A DNA stretch of 51,764 nucleotides, taken from positions 1 to 51,764 of the forward strand of contig NW_027018253.1 of assembly GCF_032854445.1 (NCBI RefSeq). The letters run 5' to 3'. Made by a program: the position numbers and the translations under genes. The notes beneath the pieces were generated by a model that was given only the letters and a program-made list of their open reading frames with translations, had not been told where the DNA came from and did not search any database. This DNA comes from Liolophura sinensis. Its lineage: Eukaryota > Mollusca > Polyplacophora > Chitonida > Chitonidae. Shown here piece after piece: positions 36,715-49,869 of the stretch (position 1 is its first letter; the number at the start of each line of letters is the position of its first letter).

Positions 36715-39454
36715 ACTTTTGATTATAAGTTATGTGCCCTTCGGTAGCCCAGAAGACGTCAAATCTTTGGGCCAAGCCCATTTAACTCATCCAGCAATTG
36801 TCTTACTTCTAAGTCGAAGACAAACTCAATGTCTTTATCTACATGTTGAAAAACCACACCATTTGTATATAAAAAACACAAGGTACTTGATACAGTCTGC
36901 TGTAAAAAGTACAATTAAACACTGACCCACATCAATAAGGTGCCAAAAGATGCGCAATTGGGCCAGGCATCTCCAGCTGTTGAAAAATTGCAAATTTCCT
37001 TGGTTTCCATGGAGTAAGAGCCGTTGTTAGGCACGTGATTTTCACATAAATGCTCATTCAATTGTCGCTACAGCCAAAAGTATTGGTCGGAGAGCAACGC
37101 GGTTTGCACCATTCGATTTCTCGTCACAAAATAGGTCGGATTAGCCTCTTACCAGCAGCATTGGAACAGTTTTTCCACTTTTGGATTTTTGCTTGGGCTT
37201 TTTGCTAATTAAATTAGGCTACATTTACTATGTAATATCGCGACTGGTCATTACTATATTCAACTTTTGATTATAAGTTATGTGCCCTTCGGTAGCCCAG
37301 AAGACGTCAAATCTTTGGGCCAAGCCCATTTAACTCATCCAGCAATTGTCTTACTTCTAAGTCGAAGATAAACTTAATCTCTTTATCTACATGTTGAAAA
37401 ACCACACCATTTGTATATAAAAAACACAAGGTATTTGATACAGTCTGCTGTAAAAAGTACAATTAAACACTGACCCACATCAATAAGGTGCCAAAAGATG
37501 CGCAATTGGGCCAGGCATCTCCAGCTGTTGAAAAATTGCAAATTTCCTTGGTTTCCATGGAGTAAGAGCCGTTGTTAGGCACGTGATTTTCACATAAATG
37601 CTCATTCAATTGTCGCTACAGCCAAAAGTATTGGTCGGAGAGCAACGCGGTTTGCACCATTCGATTTCTCGTCACAAAATAGGTCGGATTAGCCTCTTAC
37701 CAGCAGCATTGGAACAGTTTTTCCACTTTTGGATTTTTGCCTGGGCTTTTTGCTAATTCAATTCGGCTACATTTACTATGTAATATCGCGACTGGTCATT
37801 ACTATATTCAACTTTTGATTATAAGTTATGTGCCCTTCGGTAGCCCAGAAGACGTCAAATCTTTGGGCCAAGCCCATTTAACTCATCCAGCAATTGTCTT
37901 ACTTCTAAGTCGAAGACAAACTCAATGTCTTTATCTACATGTTGAAAAACCACACCATTTGTATATAAAAAACACAAGGTACTTGATACAGTCTGCTGTA
38001 AAAAGTACAATTAAACACTGACCCACATCAATAAGGTGCCAAAAGATGCGCAATTGGGCCAGGCATCTCCAGCTGTTGAAAAATTGCAAATTTCCTTGGT
38101 TTCCATGGAGTAAGAGCCGTTGTTAGGCACGTGATTTTCACATAAATGCTCATTTAATTGTCGCTACAGCCAAAAGTATTGGGCGGAGAGCAACGCGGTT
38201 TGCACCATTCGATTTCTCGTCACAAAATACGTCGGATTAGCCTCTTACCAGCAGCATTGGAACAGTTTTTCCACTTTTGGATTTTTGCCTGGGCTTTTTG
38301 CTAATTCAATTCGGCTACATTTACTATGTAATATCGCGACTGGTCATTACTATATTCAACTTTTGATTATAAGTTATGTGCCCTTCGGTAGCCCAGAAGA
38401 CGTCAAATCTTTGGGCCAAGCCCATTTAACTCATCCAGCAATTGTCTTACTTCTAAGTCGAAGACAAACTCAATGTCTTTATCTACATGTTGAAAAACCA
38501 CACCATTTGTATATAAAAAACACAAGGTACTTGATACAGTCTGCTGTAAAAAGTACAATTGAACACTGACCCACATCAATAAGGTGCCAAAAGATGCGCA
38601 ATTGGGCCAGGCATCTCCAGCTGTTGAAAAATTGCAAATTTCCTTGGTTTCCATGGAGTAAGAGCCGTTGTTAGGCACGTGATTTTCACATAAATGCTCA
38701 TTCAATTGTCGCTACAGCCAAAAGTATTGGTCGGAGAGCAACGCGGTTTGCACCATTCGATTTCTCGTCACAAAATACGTCGGATTAGCCTCTTACCAGC
38801 AGCATTGGAACAGTTTTTCCACTTTTGGATTTTTCCTTGGGCTTTTTGCTAATTCAATTCGGCTACATTTACTATGTAATATCGCGACTGGTCATTACTA
38901 TATTCAACTTTTGATTATAAGTTATGTGCCCTTCGGTAGCCCAGAAGACGTCAAATCTTTGGGCCAAGCCCATTTAACTCATCCAGCAATTGTCTTACTT
39001 CTAAGTCGAAGACAAACTCAATGTCTTTATCTACATGTTGAAAAACCACACCATTTGTATATAAAAAACACAAGGTACTTGATACAGTCTGCTGTAAAAA
39101 GTACAATTGAACACTGACCCACATCAATAAGGTGCCAAAAGATGCGCAATTGGGCCAGGCATCTCCAGCTGTTGAAAAATTGCAAATTTCCTTGGTTTCC
39201 ATGGAGTAAGAGCCGTTGTTAGGCACGTGATTTTCACATAAATGCTCATTCAATTGTCGCTACAGCCAAAAGTATTGGTCGGAGAGCAACGCGGTTTGCA
39301 CCATTCGATTTCTCGTCACAAAATACGTCGGATTAGCCTCTTACCAGCAGCATTGGAACAGTTTTTCCACTTTTGGATTTTTGCCTGGGCTTTTTGCTAA
39401 TTCAATTCGGCTACATTTACTATGTAATATCGCGACTGGTCATTACTATATTCA
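36715..39454 (+). repeat. Higher-order string, copy 2 (M68-M72, one monomer short)
   Basis: Starts 36715, 37263, 37811, 38359, 38907. M68: A203, G420, A497, A502. M69: B, T172, A203, G420, C479. M70: A203, T345+G373 but without C313/G315, C479. M71: G203, C477. M72: G203, C479. The order matches M7-M12 and M73-M78 except that the plain A203+G420+C479 monomer between the hap2 and C477 copies is missing. This copy directly abuts copy 3. Confidence 0.88.
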
Positions 39455-42400
39455 ACTTTTGATTATAAGTTATGTGCCCTTCGGTAGCCCAGAAGACGTC
39501 AAATCTTTGGGCCAAGCCCATTTAACTCATCCAGCAATTGTCTTACTTCTAAGTCGAAGACAAACTCAATGTCTTTATCTACATGTTGAAAAACCACACC
39601 ATTTGTATATAAAAAACACAAGGTACTTGATACAGTCTGCTGTAAAAAGTACAATTAAACACTGACCCACATCAATAAGGTGCCAAAAGATGCGCAATTG
39701 GGCCAGGCATCTCCAGCTGTTGAAAAATTGCAAATTTCCTTGGTTTCCATGGAGTAAGAGCCGTTGTTAGGCACGTGATTTTCACATAAATGCTCATTCA
39801 ATTGTCGCTACAGCCAAAAGTATTGGTCGGAGAGCAACGCGGTTTGCACCATTCGATTTCTCGTCACAAAATAGGTCGGATTAGCCTCTTACCAGCAGCA
39901 TTGGAACAGTTTTTCCACTTTTGGATTTTTGCTTGGGCTTTTTGCTAATTAAATTAGGCTACATTTACTATGTAATATCGCGACTGGTCATTACTATATT
40001 CAACTTTTGATTATAAGTTATGTGCCCTTCGGTAGCCCAGAAGACGTCAAATCTTTGGGCCAAGCCCATTTAACTCATCCAGCAATTGTCTTACTTCTAA
40101 GTCGAAGATAAACTTAATCTCTTTATCTACATGTTGAAAAACCACACCATTTGTATATAAAAAACACAAGGTATTTGATACAGTCTGCTGTAAAAAGTAC
40201 AATTAAACACTGACCCACATCAATAAGGTGCCAAAAGATGCGCAATTGGGCCAGGCATCTCCAGCTGTTGAAAAATTGCAAATTTCCTTGGTTTCCATGG
40301 AGTAAGAGCCGTTGTTAGGCACGTGATTTTCACATAAATGCTCATTCAATTGTCGCTACAGCCAAAAGTATTGGTCGGAGAGCAACGCGGTTTGCACCAT
40401 TCGATTTCTCGTCACAAAATAGGTCGGATTAGCCTCTTACCAGCAGCATTGGAACAGTTTTTCCACTTTTGGATTTTTGCCTGGGCTTTTTGCTAATTCA
40501 ATTCGGCTACATTTACTATGTAATATCGCGACTGGTCATTACTATATTCAACTTTTGATTATAAGTTATGTGCCCTTCGGTAGCCCAGAAGACGTCAAAT
40601 CTTTGGGCCAAGCCCATTTAACTCATCCAGCAATTGTCTTACTTCTAAGTCGAAGACAAACTCAATGTCTTTATCTACATGTTGAAAAACCACACCATTT
40701 GTATATAAAAAACACAAGGTACTTGATACAGTCTGCTGTAAAAAGTACAATTAAACACTGACCCACATCAATAAGGTGCCAAAAGATGCGCAATTGGGCC
40801 AGGCATCTCCAGCTGTTGAAAAATTGCAAATTTCCTTGGTTTCCATGGAGTAAGAGCCGTTGCTGGGCACGTGATTTTCACATAAATGCTCATTTAATTG
40901 TCGCTACAGCCAAAAGTATTGGGCGGAGAGCAACGCGGTTTGCACCATTCGATTTCTCGTCACAAAATACGTCGGATTAGCCTCTTACCAGCAGCATTGG
41001 AACAGTTTTTCCACTTTTGGATTTTTGCCTGGGCTTTTTGCTAATTCAATTCGGCTACATTTACTATGTAATATCGCGACTGGTCATTACTATATTCAAC
41101 TTTTGATTATAAGTTATGTGCCCTTCGGTAGCCCAGAAGACGTCAAATCTTTGGGCCAAGCCCATTTAACTCATCCAGCAATTGTCTTACTTCTAAGTCG
41201 AAGACAAACTCAATGTCTTTATCTACATGTTGAAAAACCACACCATTTGTATATAAAAAACACAAGGTACTTGATACAGTCTGCTGTAAAAAGTACAATT
41301 AAACACTGACCCACATCAATAAGGTGCCAAAAGATGCGCAATTGGGCCAGGCATCTCCAGCTGTTGAAAAATTGCAAATTTCCTTGGTTTCCATGGAGTA
41401 AGAGCCGTTGTTAGGCACGTGATTTTCACATAAATGCTCATTCAATTGTCGCTACAGCCAAAAGTATTGGTCGGAGAGCAACGCGGTTTGCACCATTCGA
41501 TTTCTCGTCACAAAATAGGTCGGATTAGCCTCTTACCAGCAGCATTGGAACAGTTTTTCCACTTTTGGATTTTTGCCTGGGCTTTTTGCTAATTCAATTC
41601 GGCTACATTTACTATGTAATATCGCGACTGGTCATTACTATATTCAACTTTTGATTATAAGTTATGTGCCCTTCGGTAGCCCAGAAGACGTCAAATCTTT
41701 GGGCCAAGCCCATTTAACTCATCCAGCAATTGTCTTACTTCTAAGTCGAAGACAAACTCAATGTCTTTATCTACATGTTGAAAAACCACACCATTTGTAT
41801 ATAAAAAACACAAGGTACTTGATACAGTCTGCTGTAAAAAGTACAATTGAACACTGACCCACATCAATAAGGTGCCAAAAGATGCGCAATTGGGCCAGGC
41901 ATCTCCAGCTGTTGAAAAATTGCAAATTTCCTTGGTTTCCATGGAGTAAGAGCCGTTGTTAGGCACGTGATTTTCACATAAATGCTCATTCAATTGTCGC
42001 TACAGCCAAAAGTATTGGTCGGAGAGCAACGCGGTTTGCACCATTCGATTTCTCGTCACAAAATACGTCGGATTAGCCTCTTACCAGCAGCATTGGAACA
42101 GTTTTTCCACTTTTGGATTTTTCCTTGGGCTTTTTGCTAATTCAATTCGGCTACATTTACTATGTAATATCGCGACTGGTCATTACTATATTCAACTTTT
42201 GATTATAAGTTATGTGCCCTTCGGTAGCCCAGAAGACGTCAAATCTTTGGGCCAAGCCCATTTAACTCATCCAGCAATTGTCTTACTTCTAAGTCGAAGA
42301 CAAACTCAATGTCTTTATCTACATGTTGAAAAACCACACCATTTGTATATAAAAAACACAAGGTACTTGATACAGTCTGCTGTAAAAAGTACAATTGAAC

Positions 42401-42741
42401 ACTGACCCACATCAATAAGGTGCCAAAAGATGCGCAATTGGGCCAGGCATCTCAGCTGTTGAAAAATTGCAAATTTCCTTGGTTTCCATGGAGTAAGAGC
42501 CGTTGTTAGGCACGTGATTTTCACATAAATGCTCATTCAATTGTCGCTACAGCCAAAAGTATTGGTCGGAGAGCAACGCGGTTTGCACCATTCGATTTCT
42601 CGTCACAAAATACGTCGGATTAGCCTCTTACCAGCAGCATTGGAACAGTTTTTCCACTTTTGGATTTTTGCCTGGGCTTTTTGCTAATTCAATTCGGCTA
42701 CATTTACTATGTAATATCGCGACTGGTCATTACTATATTCA
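39455..42741 (+). repeat. Six-monomer higher-order string, copy 3 (M73-M78)
   Basis: Starts 39455, 40003, 40551, 41099, 41647, 42195. M73: A203, G420, A497, A502. M74: B, T172, A203, G420, C479. M75: A203, hap2, C479. M76: A203, G420, C479. M77: G203, C477. M78: G203, C479, one C lost at about 42453 (547 bp). Lying next to copy 2, it gives a tandem pair of roughly 3-kb units, the clearest tandem higher-order repeat in the window. Confidence 0.88.
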
Positions 42742-43841
42742 ACTTTTTGATTATAAGTTATGTGCCCTTCGGTAGCCCAGAAGACGTCAAATCTTTGGGC
42801 CAAGCCCATTTAACTCATCCAGCAATTGTCTTACTTCTAAGTCGAAGACAAACTCAATGTCTTTATCTACATGTTGAAAAACCACACCATTTGTATATAA
42901 AAAACACAAGGTACTTGATACAGTCTGCTGTAAAAAGTACAATTAAACACTGACCCACATCAATAAGGTGCCAAAAGATGCGCAATTGGGCCAGGCATCT
43001 CCAGCTGTTGAAAAATTGCAAATTTCTTGGTTTCCATGGAGTAAGAGCCGTTGTTAGGCACGTGATTTTCACATAAATGCTCATTCAATTGTCGCTACAG
43101 CCAAAAGTATTGGTCGGAGAGCAACGCGGTTTGCACCATTCGATTTCTCGTCACAAAATACGTCGGATTAGCCTCTTACCAGCAGCATTGGAACAGTTTT
43201 TTCCACTTTTGGATTTTTGCCTGGGCTTTTTGCTAATTCAATTCGGCTACATTTACTATGTAATATCGCGACTGGTCATTACTATATTCAACTTTTTGAT
43301 TATAAGTTTAATGTGCCCTTCGGTAGCCCAGAAGACGTCAAATCTTTGGGCCAAGCCCATTTAACTCATCCAGCAATTGTCTTACTTCTAAGTCGAAGAC
43401 AAACTCAATGTCTTTATCTACATGTTGAAAAACCACACCATTTGTATATAAAAAACACAAGGTACTTGATACAGTCTGCTGTAAAAAGTACAATTGAACA
43501 CTGACCCACATCAATAAGGTGCCAAAAGATGCGCAATTGGGCCAGGCATCTCCAGCTGTTGAAAAATTGCAAATTTCCTTGGTTTCCATGGAGTAAGAGC
43601 CGTTGTTAGGCACGTGATTTTCACATAAATGCGCATTCAATTGTCGCTACAGCCAAAAGTATTGGTCGGAGAGCAACGCGGTTTGCACCATTCGATTTCT
43701 CGTCACAAAATACGTCGGATTAGCCTCTTACCAGCAGCATTGGAACAGTTTTTCCACTTTTGGATTTTTGCTTGGGCTTTTTGCTAATTCAATTCGGCTA
43801 CATTTACTATGTAATATCGCGACTGGTCATTACTATATTCA
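42742..43841 (+). repeat. Monomers M79-M80, second indel-rich tract
   Basis: Starts 42742 and 43291. M79: A203, C479, with an extra T in the first T-run (about 42745), a missing C near 43026 and an extra T near 43199 (549 bp). M80: G203, G340, with an extra T near 43294 and two extra bases near 43308, where AAGTTATG reads AAGTTTAATG (551 bp). The extra T in the 456-460 run and G340, both in M13, are here split over two adjacent copies. Confidence 0.9.
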
Positions 43842-46800
43842 ACTTTTGATTATAAGTTATGTGCCCTTCGGTAGCCCAGAAGACGTCAAATCTTTGGGCC
43901 AAGCCCATTTAACTCATCCAGCAATTGTCTTACTTCTAAGTCGAAGACAAACTCAATGTCTTTATCTACATGTTGAAAAACCACACCATTTGTATATAAA
44001 AACAACAAGGTACTTGATACAGTCTGCTGTAAAAAGTACAATTGAACACTGACCCACATCAATAAGGTGCCAAAAGATGCGCAATTGGGCCAGGCATCTC
44101 CAGCTGTTGAAAAATTGCAAATTTCCTTGGTTTCCATGGAGTAAGAGCCGTTGTTAGGCACGTGATTTTCACATAAATGCTCATTCAATTGTCGCTACAG
44201 CCAAAAGTATTGGTCGAAGAGAAACGCGGTTTGCACCATTCGATTTCTCGTCACAAAATACGTCGGATTAGCCTCTTACCAGCAGCATTGGAACAGTTTT
44301 TCCACTTTTGGATTTTTGCTTGGGCTTTTTGCTAATTAAATTCGGCTATATTTACTATGTAATATCGCGACTGGTCATTACTATATTCAACTTTTGATTA
44401 TAAGTTATGTGCCCTTCGGTAGCCCAGAAGACGTCAAATCTTTGGGCCAAGCCCATTTAACTCATCCAGCAATTGTCTTACTTCTAAGTCGAAGACAAAC
44501 TCAATGTCTTTATCTACATGTTGAAAAACCACACCATTTGTATATAAAAAACACAAGGTACTTGATACAGTCTGCTGTAAAAAGTACAATTAAACACTGA
44601 CCCACATCAATAAGGTGCCAAAAGATGCGCAATTGGGCCAGGCATCTCCAGCTGTTGAAAAATTGCAAATTTCCTTGGTTTCCATGGAGTAAGAGCCGTT
44701 GTTAGGCACGTGATTTTCACATAAATGCTCATTCAATTGTCGCTACAGCCAAAAGTATTGGTCGGAGAGCAACGCGGTTTGCACCATTCGATTTCTCGTC
44801 ACAAAATACGTCGGATTAGCCTCTTACCAGCAGAATTGGAACAGTTTTTCCACTTTTGGATTTTTGCCTGGGCTTTTTGCTAATTCAATTCGGCTACATT
44901 TACTATGTAATATCGCGACTGGTCATTACTATATTCAACTTTTGATTATAAGTTATGTGCCCTTCGGTAGCCCAGAAGACGTCAAATCTTTGGGCCAAGC
45001 CCATTTAACTCATCCAGCAATTGTCTTACTTCTAAGTCGAAGACAAACTCAATGTCTTAATCTACATGTTGAAAAACCACACCATTTGTATATAAAAAAC
45101 ACAAGGTACTTGATACAGTCTGCTGTAAAAAGTACAATTAAACACTGACCCACATCAATAAGGTGCCAAAAGATGCGCAATTGGGCCAGGCATCTCCAGC
45201 TGTTGAAAAATTGCAAATTTCCTTGGTTTCCATGGAGTAAGAGCCGTTGTTAGGCACGTGATTTTCACATAAATGCTCATTCAATTGTCGCTACAGCCAA
45301 AAGTATTGGTCGGAGAGCAACGCGGTTTGCACCATTCAATTTCTCGTCACAAAATACGTCGGATTAGCCTCTTACCAGCAGCATTGGAACAGTTTTTCCA
45401 CTTTTGGATTTTTGCTTGGGCTTTTTGCTAATTAAATTCGGCTACATTTACTATGTAATATCGCGACTGGTCATTACTATATTCAACTTTTGATTATAAG
45501 TTATGTGCCCTTCGGTAGCCCAGAAGACGTCAAATCTTTGGGCCAAGCCCATTTAACTCATCCAGCAATTGTCTTACTTCTAAGTCGAAGACAAACTCAA
45601 TGTCTTTATCTACATGTTGAAAAACCACACCATTTGTATATAAAAACAACAAGGTACTTGATACAGTCTGCTGTAAAAAGTACAATTAAACACTGACCCA
45701 CATCAATAAGGTGCCAAAAGATGCGCAATTGGGCCAGGCATCTCCAGCTGTTGAAAAATTGCAAATTTCCTTGGTTTCCATGGAGTAAGAGCCGTTGTTA
45801 GGCACGTGATTTTCACATAAATGCTCATTCAATTGTCGCTACAGCCAAAAGTATTGGTCGGAGAGCAACGCGGTTTGCACCATTCAATTTCTCGTCACAA
45901 AATACGTCGGATTAGCCTCTTACCAGCAGCATTGGAACAGTTTTATCACTTTTGGATTTTTGCTTGGGCTTTTTGCTAATTAAATTCGGCTACATTTACT
46001 ATGTAATATCGCGACTGGTCATTACTATATTCAACTTTTGATTATAAGTTATGTGCCCTTCGGTAGCCCAGAAGACGTCAAATCTTTGGGCCAAGCCCAT
46101 TTAACTCATCCAGCAATTGTCTTACTTCTAAGTCGAAGACAAACTCAATGTCTTTATCTACATGTTGAAAAACCACACCATTTGTATATAAAAAACACAA
46201 GGTATTTGATACAGTCTGCTGTAAAAAGTACAATTAAACACTGACCCACACAATAAGGTGCCAAAAGATGCGCAATTGGGCCAGGCATCTCCAGCTGTTG
46301 AAAAATTGCAAATTTCCTTGGTTTCCATGGAGTAAGAGCCGTTGCTGGACACGTGATTTTCACATAAATGCTCATTCAATTGTAGCTACAGCCATAAGTG
46401 TTGGTGGGAGAGCAACGCGGTTTGCACCATTCGATTTCTCGTCACAAAATACGTCGGATTAGACTCTTACCAGCAGCATTGGAACAGTTTTACCACTTTT
46501 GGATTTTTGCTTGGGCTTTTTGCTAATTAAATTCGGCTACATTTACTATGTAATATCGCGACTGGTCATTACTATATTCAACTTTTGATTATAAGTTATG
46601 TGCCCTTCGGTAGCCCAGAAGACGTCAAATCTTTGGGCCAAGCCCATTTAACTCATCCAGCAATTGTCTTACTTCTAAGTCGAAGACAAACTCAATGTCT
46701 TAATCTACATGTTGAAAAACCACACCATTTGTATATAAAAAACACAAGGTACTTGATACAGTCTGCTGTAAAAAGTACAATTAAACACTGACCCACATCA

Positions 46801-47676
46801 ATAAGGTGCCAAAAGATGCGCAATTGGGCCAGGCATCTCCAGCTGTTGAAAAATTGCAAATTTCCTTGGTTTCCATGGAGTAAGAGCCGTTGTTAGGCAC
46901 GTGATTTTCACATAAATGCTCATTCAATTGTCGCTACAGCCAAAAGTATTGGTCGGAGAGCAACGCGGTTTGCACCATTCGATTTCTCGTCACAAAATAG
47001 GTCGGATTAGCCTCTTACCAGCAGCATTGGAACAGTTTTTCCACTTTTGGATTTTTGCTTGGGCTTTTTGCTAATTAAATTAGGCTACATTTACTATGTA
47101 ATATCGCGACTGGTCATTACTATATTCAACTTTTGATTATAAGTTATGTGCCCTTCGGTAGCCCAGAAGACGTCAAATCTTTGGGCCAAGCCCATTTAAC
47201 TCATCCAGCAATTGTCTTACTTCTAAGTCGAAGATAAACTTAATCTCTTTATATACATGTTGAAAAACCACACCATTTGTATATAAAAAACACAAGGTAT
47301 TTGATACAGTCTGCTGTAAAAAGTACAATTAAACACTGACCCACATCAATAAGGTGCCAAAAGATGCGCAATTGGGCCAGGCATCTCCAGCTGTTGAAAA
47401 ATTGCAAATTTCCTTGGTTTCCATGGAGTAAGAGCCGTTGTTAGGCACGTGATTTTCACATAAATGCTCATTCAATTGTCGCTACAGCCAAAAGTATTGG
47501 TCGGAGAGCAACGCGGTTTGCACCATTCGATTTCTCGTCACAAAATAGGTCGGATTAGCCTCTTACCAGCAGCATTGGAACAGTTTTTCCACTTTTGGAT
47601 TTTTGCCTGGGCTTTTCGCTAATTCAATTCGGCTACATTTACTATGTAATATCGCGACTGGTCATTACTATATTCA
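43842..47676 (+). repeat. Monomers M81-M87
   Basis: Starts 43842, 44390, 44938, 45486, 46034, 46581, 47129. M81: CA162, G203, A497, T508, private changes near 375 and 381. M82: A203, A445, C479. M83: A122, A203, A401, A497. M84: CA162, A203, A401, A460+T461, A497. M85: T172, A203, hap3, A431, A460, A497, one T lost near 46250 (547 bp). M86: A122, A203, G420, A497, A502. M87: B, T172, A203, G420, C479. M81-M83 repeat M2-M4, and M84-M86 resemble M35-M37. Confidence 0.9.
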
Positions 47677-49869
47677 ACTTTTGATTATAAGTTATGTGCC
47701 CTTCGGTAGCCCAGAAGACGTCAAATCTTTGGGCCAAGCCCATTTAACTCATCCAGCAATTGTCTTACTTCTAAGTCGAAGACAAACTCAATGTCTTTAT
47801 CTACATGTTGAAAAACCACACCATTTGTATATAAAAAACACAAGGTACTTGATACAGTCTGCTGTAAAAAGTACAATTAAACACTGACCCACATCAATAA
47901 GGTGCCAAAAGATGCGCAATTGGGCCAGGCATCTCCAGCTGTTGAAAAATTGCAAATTTCCTTGGTTTCCATGGAGTAAGAGCCGTTGTTAGGCACGTGA
48001 TTTTCACATAAATGCTCATTCAATTGTCGCTACAGCCAAAAGTATTGGTCGGAGAGCAACGCGGTTTGCACCATTCAATTTCTCGTCACAAAATACGTCG
48101 GATTAGCCTCTTACCAGCAGCATTGGAACAGTTTTACCACTTTTGGATTTTTGCTTGGGCTTTTTGCTAATTAAATTCGGCTACATTTACTATGTAATAT
48201 CGCGACTGGTCATTACTATATTCAACTTTTGATTATAAGTTATGTGCCCTTCGGTAGCCCAGAAGACGTCAAATCTTTGGGCCAAGCCCATTTAACTCAT
48301 CCAGCAATTGTCTTACTTCTAAGTCGAAGACAAACTCAATGTCTTTATCTACATGTTGAAAAACCACACCATTTGTATATAAAAACAACAAGGTACTTGA
48401 TACAGTCTGCTGTAAAAAGTACAATTAAACACTGACCCACATCAATAAGGTGCCAAAAGATGCGCAATTGGGCCAGGCATCTCCAGCTGTTGAAAAATTG
48501 CAAATTTCCTTGGTTTCCATGGAGTAAGAGCCGTTGTTAGGCACGTGATTTTCACATAAATGCTCATTCAATTGTCGCTACAGCCAAAAGTATTGGTCGG
48601 AGAGCAACGCGGTTTGCACCATTCAATTTCTCGTCACAAAATACGTCGGATTAGCCTCTTACCAGCAGCATTGGAACAGTTTTATCACTTTTGGATTTTT
48701 GCTTGGGCTTTTTGCTAATTAAATTCGGCTACATTTACTATGTAATATCGCGACTGGTCATTACTATATTCAACTTTTGATTATAAGTTATGTGCCCTTC
48801 GGTAGCCCAGAAGACGTCAAATCTTTGGGCCAAGCCCATTTAACTCATCCAGCAATTGTCTTACTTCTAAGTCGAAGACAAACTCAATGTCTTAATCTAC
48901 ATGTTGAAAAACCACACCATTTGTATATAAAAAACACAAGGTACTTCATACAGTCTGCTGTAAAAAGTACAATTAAACACTGACCCACATCAATAAGGTG
49001 CCAAAAGATGCGCAATTGGGCCAGGCATCTCCAGCTGTTGAAAAATTGCAAATTTCCTTGGTTTCCATGGAGTAAGAGCCGTTGTTAGGCACGTGATTTT
49101 CACATAAATGCTCATTCAATTGTCGCTACAGCCAAAAGTATTGGTCGGAGAGCAACGCGGTTTGCACCATTCGATTTCTCGTCACAAAATAGGTCGGATT
49201 AGCCTCTTACCAGCAGCATTGGAACAGTTTTTCCACTTTTGGATTTTTGCTTGGGCTTTTTGCTAATTAAATTAGGCTACATTTACTATGTAATATCGCG
49301 ACTGGTCATTACTATATTCAACTTTTGATTATAAGTTATGTGCCCTTCGGTAGCCCAGAAGACGTCAAATCTTTGGGCCAAGCCCATTTAACTCATCCAG
49401 CAATTGTCTTACTTCTAAGTCGAAGATAAACTTAATCTCTTTATCTACATGTTGAAAAACCACACCATTTGTATATAAAAAACACAAGGTATTTGATACA
49501 GTCTGCTGTAAAAAGTACAATTAAACACTGACCCACATCAATAAGGTGCCAAAAGATGCGCAATTGGGCCAGGCATCTCCAGCTGTTGAAAAAATTGCAA
49601 ATTTCCTTGGTTTCCATGGAGTAAGAGCCGTTGTTAGGCACGTGATTTTCACATAAATGCTCATTCAATTGTCGCTACAGCCAAAAGTATTGGTCGGAGA
49701 GCAACGCGGTTTGCACCATTCGATTTCTCGTCACAAAATACGTCGGATTAGCCTCTTACCAGCAGCATTGGAACAGTTTTTCCACTTCTGGATTTTTGCT
49801 TGGGCTTTTTGCTAATTAAATTCGGCTACATTTACTATGTAATATCGCGACTGGTCATTACTATATTCA
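47677..49869 (+). repeat. Monomers M88-M91
   Basis: Starts 47677, 48225, 48773, 49321. M88: A203, A401, A460, A497. M89: CA162, A203, A401, A460+T461, A497. M90: A122, A203, G420, A497, A502. M91: B, T172, A203, A497, one extra A near 49592 (549 bp). M89-M90-M91 repeat M84-M86-M87 with the hap3 monomer (M85 type) left out, at a spacing of about five monomers. Confidence 0.9.
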
